Source: Epiperipatus broadwayi (Eukaryota; Onychophora; Udeonychophora; Euonychophora; Peripatidae). From it: a stretch of 64,000 nt of DNA. The position numbers and the translations under genes are program-made. The stretch lies in contig JAQFVV010012499.1 of NCBI GenBank assembly GCA_028023455.1, positions 1,310,584 through 1,374,583 of the forward strand. Direction: 5' to 3'. Positions within the stretch are counted from its first letter, which is position 1, and the number at the start of each line of letters is the position of its first letter. This document shows, piece by piece, positions 59,199 through 64,000 of the stretch. The notes under the pieces were generated by a model. That model searched no databases and had not been told where the DNA came from. It was given only the letters and a program-made list of their open reading frames with translations.

Positions 59199-59600
59199 AC
59201 ATGGGAGAACAGTTGAACAGAGGGACAGTGAGTAATGTCTGTTTCTTTTCTGTAATAGTTTTTTCTAAATAAAATACATGTCTCATTCAAAAAATTAATG
59301 GAAAGAGCTAACCAAGAAAATGTAGGCAAACTAAAACTAAACTAAAAAAAAAGGCAGATTACCTAGATTGGGAAAATAATGTGCAGCAGCTAATGAAGAT
59401 AAGGACAATGGGACCAGTAGTCAGAGACCTAATTAAATGTACTGAAGAAAAAAATTATATAAGTATACAGAGAGACCCATAAGTTTGATTCACATGGTTT
59501 ATTATATTATTTATTTTCAAATGAAAGGAGCACAAGTAGATAGAGGACTGACCGATGATGGTGATAGTGTCATGCCAATATAAGTTACAATGAGTTATGA
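59199..59600 (+). other. Leader region of the LTR element with weak coding-like phrases
   Basis: TTTTCTTTTTTCAG precedes ACATGGGAGAACAG (59199), and GTGAGT follows at about 59228, so a tiny spliced leader exon is conceivable. A phrase at 59370-59480 reads like a protein (MGPVVRDL) but has no start and is closed by stops. It may be a lost N-terminal part of Gag. Confidence 0.3.
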
Positions 59601-59660
59601 TAATCTGTGTTACCTATTATTTTCAAGAGGATAACATACCTTTGTTTTATACAAACCAGA

Positions 59661-60342
59661 ATGGGAAAGCCACTGGAAAATTCATTGACCTTTCAATACC
59701 CTTTGATTCAAATCATAGATTTTTACGGTGAATGCTGGGAAGATCCTCAGCAACATATAGACAGTTTAGCTGATGCTTTTGCAATAGAAACTCTGGATAA
59801 TGTTCAACAAATATTAATTGCTCGACACCATTTGAAAGCCGTGGCCAAAGACTGGTGGGGTGTGCTAGAGAAGAAGCCAGACACCTTTGAACAATATTGT
59901 CACAAGCTGCTAAAAACATTCTGGAGTGAAGAGAGGCAAGAAAGCTTGTTGCGTGACCTTATTAATGATCATTTTTCAGTAAATAAGGGAAATACCTACA
60001 ACCAGTTTTTTTTACAACAGTCAACCAAATTTCGCTCATTGTCCAGTTTTAACTTTCCAGAGTCTCGAATTGTTCGTATGATAGGACACAACATGCCATG
60101 AGAGGTTCGGGAACTTATGATTGGTAGTCAGATTGGTACTATCCATGAAATGATGGACTTCTTAGAAACAGTGGATAAACATTTTAGATCTCTGGACCCA
60201 AGTTACAGAAAAGACACTCCAGCCCCAACCATTAATCAAATGACTAATTTAATCTCTGAGAAAGATAATGAGGGACATCAGATAACTCATTTGTGTCCCA
60301 TTATCGAAATAAATGTAGAGGAGAGCAGAGCATCAGCCTTGA
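59661..60342 (+). pseudogene. Ty3/gypsy Gag, broken by an in-frame stop
   Basis: The first ATG in frame is 59661. The protein shows the retrotransposon Gag fold signature: FYG-WEDPQQHIDSLADAF, W-WW of the KDWWG segment, a F-Q-C-LLKTFW block and the RD-IND segment. A TGA at 60099-60101 interrupts it, and the same frame continues from 60102 into EVRELMIGSQ. Gag would coat element RNA in cytoplasmic particles. No CCHC zinc knuckle is visible before the protease, either because this lineage lacks it or through deletion around 60200-60280. The frame runs on into the protease without a stop, so Gag and protease were fused. Confidence 0.85.
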
Positions 60343-60640
60343 TAGATACGGGCAGTCAAGCACCCATTGTATCTGCAGCATGGATCAGAAACTTGGAAAA
60401 AGAGACGTGAAATAATGCAATTCCCAACCCATCTGATCCAAATGACCTTGGCTAATGGGAAAAAGGTGTCAAGTGAAAACCATCAAGTATGGTTGGAGAT
60501 TGAAATCAACAAAAGGCTAGTAGGGCATACCTTTCTTATTATGACAGGGCTCATATATGATGTAGTATTAGGCTCCGACTTTTTGATTCAAAACCACGGC
60601 ATTATTGATTACCTTAAAGGTAGATGCTCATTTGAAAATG
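60300..60640 (+). pseudogene. Ty3/gypsy aspartic protease, frameshifted
   Basis: The active-site triad DTG lies at 60345-60353 in ALIDTGSQAPIV. The frame then shifts (near 60385-60410) into the frame that carries the second half, with the hydrophobic YDVVLGSDFL segment typical of the flap-to-C-terminal part of such proteases (60556-60586). The enzyme would cut Gag-Pol into mature proteins as a homodimer. One frameshift separates the halves. Confidence 0.85.
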
Positions 60641-61690
60641 AAACTGTCAACTTTAAAACATCACTCCACCAGGAAGGAAACCATGAAAGTTGCCTAATCC
60701 AGCCAGTTGATCTTTCAATGATCGACAAAAAGGTTGAAGAATCCATTATCACTGAACCGGATGATACCAAACAAATGCGGGAAATCCTCAAGAAATACAC
60801 CGTAATTTTCTCTCCGATGCTGGGCGAGATTACAGGATACACTCACCAAATCAGAGTGAAAGAAGAAACTTACATCCAGTCCAAAACGTACCTGATTCCA
60901 TTTCAGAATAAAGATGAACTAGAAGCACAGATAAAACAAATGATCGAATGGAATATTGTCGAGCACAGCCCTTCTCCGTATAACAACCCATTGGTCATTG
61001 TCAAGAAAAAAAATGGAAACTTGTGGCTATGCTTGATGCCCGGAGGTTAAACAACATCACTATACAGAAACAGATGCTCCCTCTCCTATCCAAGAAGTAC
61101 TTGTACAATTAGCTGGGAAGACAGTATTTTCAACATTAGATTTAACTGCCAGTTACTGGCAATTGAATCTTGATCCAAGGGACCGGAAATACACTGCATT
61201 TTGGTATGGTGGATACACACACATTTTTAAAAGGGTTCCCTTAGGACTTATTAATAGTGGAGCGGGCCTTATGAGCTGTTTGAGGCAGGTCCTTTCTGAA
61301 GAAGTACAAAAACAGATGGTATGTTATGTTGATGACATAGTAATTGTCTCAGAAGATGTGAAGAAACACTTACAACATTAGGAAAGGTTCCTGAGTGAAT
61401 GCAGAATGAAAAATATCACAATGAACTTAGAAAAAAGCTATTTTGTTATTGGGGAGATAACCTTCCTTGGTCATGTCATTAACAAACATGGCATCAAGGT
61501 ACATCCAGACAAAGTTGCAGCCATAGAGAAGTTTCCAACCCTGACTACTCGGAAACAGATCCGATCATTTCTTGGGCTTTGCAACTTTTATCACAAGTTC
61601 TATCCAAACTTTGCCCAGAAAACTAGGAATCTTATAGACCTCATAAAAAAAAAACCGAAAGTGGGAATGGACCCCACTCCATGACCAGGA
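60640..61690 (+). pseudogene. Ty3/gypsy reverse transcriptase, two frameshifts and one stop
   Basis: The connection and finger part (YTHQIRVKEE, then SPSPYNNPLVIVKKKNG, 60835-61020) is in one frame. It shifts near 61025 and again near 61070-61080 into the frame with the first catalytic aspartate in FSTLDLTASYWQL (61128-61166). RVPLGLINSG follows at 61234, and the catalytic YVDD is intact at 61325-61336. A TAG at 61379-61381 interrupts the same frame, which then continues with the thumb (TFLGHVINKHGI, RSFLGLCNFY) to a shift at about 61655. The enzyme copies element RNA into DNA in the particle. Catalytic residues survive; the reading frame does not. Confidence 0.9.
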
Positions 61691-62395
61691 ACTACTGAAC
61701 ATAAAAAAAACTGCATACAGGCATTTATGCTGCACCACCCTGACTTTAGCCAGACCTTTTACATACAAACTGACAGCAGCAAGCAAGAGCTAGGAGCTGT
61801 CTTGTTTCAAAAGGGCGATTCTGGTGAACATCAAGTGATATATTTTTGCAGTCATGCTTTAAAGGGTGCAGAAATACAATACACCACCACCAAGCAAGAA
61901 ACTCTTGCCATAGTATGGGCATGCCAGAAATTCTGGCAATTCCTTCTAGGATCAGAAGTTGTCATCATAACTGACCACCGATGTCTAGAATTTTTTAATA
62001 ACAGTTTCCTCACCAATGACCGACTCATTGAATGGAGCTTGGTCCTCCAACAATTTCAGGATAAGATTCAATATTGCCCAGGACTAGAGAATGTTGTGGC
62101 TGACATTTTAAGTCACCATCCAGTACAAATGAGCATACAGAACCCAAAAATAAATGATAAATCCTTAAAAATTATGGCCACCACAATATTGAGTCCCGCC
62201 GAAGCTGAGCTAAGGAATCTTGCATACTGGCAGGGCCTACAATATCACAACATTATTCTGAAGTTATCCAAGACCCAGAGTAAGGATCAGAACCTACAAA
62301 GCAGATACACTCACTTTCGGGTCAAGGAGGGTATTTTACAGACCAAAACAGGGGCTATAGTGCACCATGGAAAACTATGGTCCCAGATAGACTGA
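61690..62395 (+). pseudogene. Ty3/gypsy RNase H domain
   Basis: The frame opens at 61727 after a frameshift. Catalytic aspartate is in IQTDSS (61772-61774), the glutamate in TKQETLAIVWA, and the second aspartate in IITDH. Then come the LLGSE, WSLVLQQF and YCPGLENVVADILS segments typical of the gypsy tether to integrase. The frame is closed by TGA at 62393-62395 through a one-base shift just before the integrase. It would degrade the RNA strand of the hybrid during reverse transcription. All three visible acidic residues are kept. Confidence 0.88.
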
Positions 62396-63414
62396 GACCA
62401 CCCTTACTTAGACATATTCATCAAATCATTGGGCACTACGGACCAAGAAAGACAGAAGAGGCAGTGTGTCACCAGTTCTACTGGCCAGGAATGTGCAATC
62501 AGATTCTCGCCACTATTAGACAATGTGATGGCTGTGCTGCCACTAAATTTCCAAATGAACCATATGCAGGAGGTATGAAACCAGTGATGGCCACAAGACC
62601 AAATGAAATCCTCACTATAGATCATTATGGGCCTCTTCCCAAATTTAGGACCTTTCAATACTTGCTTGTCACGTATGATATTTTTTCGAAGTATGTTCAA
62701 ATTTACCCAGTTTGAACCACCAATTCATGAGATGCCATCCGGGTCCTTCAGGATAAGTAATTTTCTGAGGTAGGTAAGCCTGAGACCATATTATCAGATC
62801 ATGGCTCAGTGTTCACCTCAAAAGAGTGGAAGAATTGGATAAAAAAACAAAGGGTAAATCATCATCTGACATCAATTAGAAACCCGCAGTCCAACCCATG
62901 TGAAAGAGTTATGAGAGAAATTAGTCAACTCTTTCGTGTGTGCGTACCTACAGATCATCAGAGGTGGGTGGATAAAGTTCCATATGTAATGGACTGCATT
63001 AATAATACAATGAATGAGTCAACGGGTTTTGCACCTACACGTCTTCACTATGGGCAGCCATGTCAGGCCATTTTTTCTTCATTATTACCAAAAGATGAAA
63101 TATGTATTAATCCAATAACTGACCAAGATATGGCCAGAAAGTGGCTAGCACAGATGGCTCAGAGTCGAATAAAAAGAAGTAGGGTGCAACATTACTATTT
63201 TAAAGTTGGGGATCAAGTTTGGTTAAGATCACCAAGAACTAGTAATGCCCCCAAGAAAGAATTCAAAAAATTCTTCCCATTATACAGTGTGCCATATGAA
63301 ATAATAAAGGATTGCCATGACAATGCATTTTTGCTAAAGGGAAAGGGACTCCAGGGGGTTTACAATGCCAGACAGTTAAAACCATATGTGCCACCTGATC
63401 CAGGGAAACGATAG
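62377..63414 (+). pseudogene. Ty3/gypsy integrase, three in-frame stops
   Basis: Zinc-binding HHCC motif: HIHQIIGHYG and CDGCAA (cysteines at 62524 and 62533). Catalytic DDE: first D in LTIDHYGPLP (about 62617), second in LSDHGSVF (about 62800), E in NPCERVMRE (about 62905). The stops at 62713 (TGA), 62728 (TGA) and 62758 (TAA) all fall between the first and second catalytic aspartates, in one frame with the rest. From 62809 a 201-codon frame runs to TAG at 63412-63414, with the C-terminal WLRSPRTS and KLK-like GPY-type region (LYSVPYEIIKD, ARQLKPYVPP). No chromodomain. Clustered stops in 45 bp hint at local error or relaxed decay. Confidence 0.9.
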
Positions 63415-63678
63415 TATAAACATTAAATGAAGAGACAGATACATATATACAGATGACCAACTGACACAACCATAGGAAAAATGAGACTTGATTATCGGAC
63501 CAATTTATTATAAGCTAGATAATAATTAAAAAAAATGATCGCAATGAGACATGTATAATCTTGCAGTTTGTACAGATGATATTATTCACGCTCATGCTGT
63601 TCTCCCAGAGTCTAACTAGTCGAGTACACTTATGCGAATGTATCATGCATAAGTAAAGAGATTTTTTTTGTTTTTTTT

Positions 63679-63692
63679 GAAGTGAAAAGAAA
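63679..63692 (+). other. Polypurine tract of the LTR element
   Basis: The purine-rich GAAGTGAAAAGAAA directly abuts the TG that starts the 3' LTR. It would prime plus-strand DNA synthesis. Confidence 0.75.
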
Positions 63693-64000
63693 TGAAGCAC
63701 TCGGATCTGAGTTTGATCCTAGCTTCATGACATCTAGCCATAAGCCCACTTCAAACCCTAGTACTAACCTTAAATTTCCGATGCAATGGGGCTTTATACA
63801 TTCAATCCATGCTAATTTCCATAAAGAATAACTTATTTCATAAATGCGTATTAAAATTAATTAGTTTCAGATTTAAATTGATCAATTCTATTAATAAATT
63901 CATGATAGAATTATTCATGAATTTATATATTATAACTGCATGGATTGTGCATATATATTTGTAAATATTTAAATATATATAATTGTTTAAAAGTTTCATT
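63693..64000 (+). repeat. 3' LTR, incomplete at the window end
   Basis: Colinear with 56111-56398, with the additional segment CCTAGTACTAACC-TTAAATTTC after CACTTCAAAC. About ten substitutions in 285 aligned bases by eye. The end is outside the window. Confidence 0.95.

Larger units (their letters stand above)
56111..64000 (+). mobile_element. Ty3/gypsy LTR retrotransposon, 3' LTR truncated by window end
   Basis: Direct repeats start at 56111 and 63693 with TGAAGCA-TCGGATCTGAG and remain colinear to the window end (56398 against 64000), with few substitutions and one 23-bp indel (TAGTACTAACC-containing segment present only in the 3' copy). A purine-rich tract (GAAGTGAAAAGAAA) lies immediately before the 3' LTR, as a polypurine tract should. 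Gag, protease, RT, RNase H and integrase follow in Ty3/gypsy order at 59661-63414, with RNase H before integrase. No env-like frame lies between integrase and the polypurine tract. All genes are broken. Confidence 0.9.

Noticed and set aside
60609-60842. Minus-strand frames opposite the LTR element and LINE coding regions
   Set aside because: Shadows of real coding sequence on the plus strand.

Overview
This is a eukaryotic, almost certainly invertebrate metazoan, window. It is very AT-rich, has no bacterial-style gene packing, and is filled with fossils of metazoan transposon classes: an RTE-like LINE with an apurinic endonuclease, Penelope-like elements with GIY-YIG domains, hAT transposons of ZMYM and GTF2IRD2 types, a Ty3/gypsy LTR element, a tRNA-derived SINE and long microsatellites. 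The sequence does not fix the phylum. Cephalopods, chelicerates, cnidarians and flatworms all carry this mixture. I find no host protein-coding gene I can name. One short CpG-rich patch near 22.2 kb could be a promoter and first exon.

Layout. 0.3-2.7 kb: a trinucleotide array and three minisatellites of different period. 3.05-3.8 kb: tandem copies of a ~370-bp repeat carrying a hammerhead-ribozyme-like core on the minus strand. 6.18-7.5 kb: a complete non-autonomous DNA transposon with long inverted arms and a perfect 8-bp target duplication. 8.2-8.5 kb: another copy of the ribozyme repeat. 9.9-10.2 kb: a long hairpin. 10.7-11.4 kb: a Penelope GIY-YIG domain between inverted arms. 12.7 and 14.5 kb: weak ribozyme-like motifs. 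17.7-20 kb: antisense LINE pieces. 24.5-29.4 kb: two hAT fossils, the second interrupted by a ribozyme repeat. 30.5-34 kb: a hairpin repeat and an old LINE. 34.4-35 kb: a three-arm foldback. 38.1-39.2 kb: antisense LINE debris and a GATA array. 43.6 kb: a SINE. 49-50.6 kb: an antisense Penelope RT-EN fossil. 50.8-54.9 kb: the youngest LINE, flanked by two direct ribozyme-type repeats. 56.1-64 kb: a Ty3/gypsy element whose 3' LTR runs off the window.

The most interesting theme is the recurrence of hammerhead-like cores (CTGATGA, stem II, GAAA, tiny stem III, TC) in at least two short repeat families, next to Penelope-like elements. This matches the architecture described for animal retrozymes, non-autonomous retroelements thought to move with Penelope machinery. 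The best copy (28186-28224) has the full core and a 5-bp stem I. All autonomous elements here are broken by stops or frameshifts, so the window is a record of past mobilisation rather than an active locus. The LINE at 51-54.6 kb and the Ty3/gypsy element are the least decayed.
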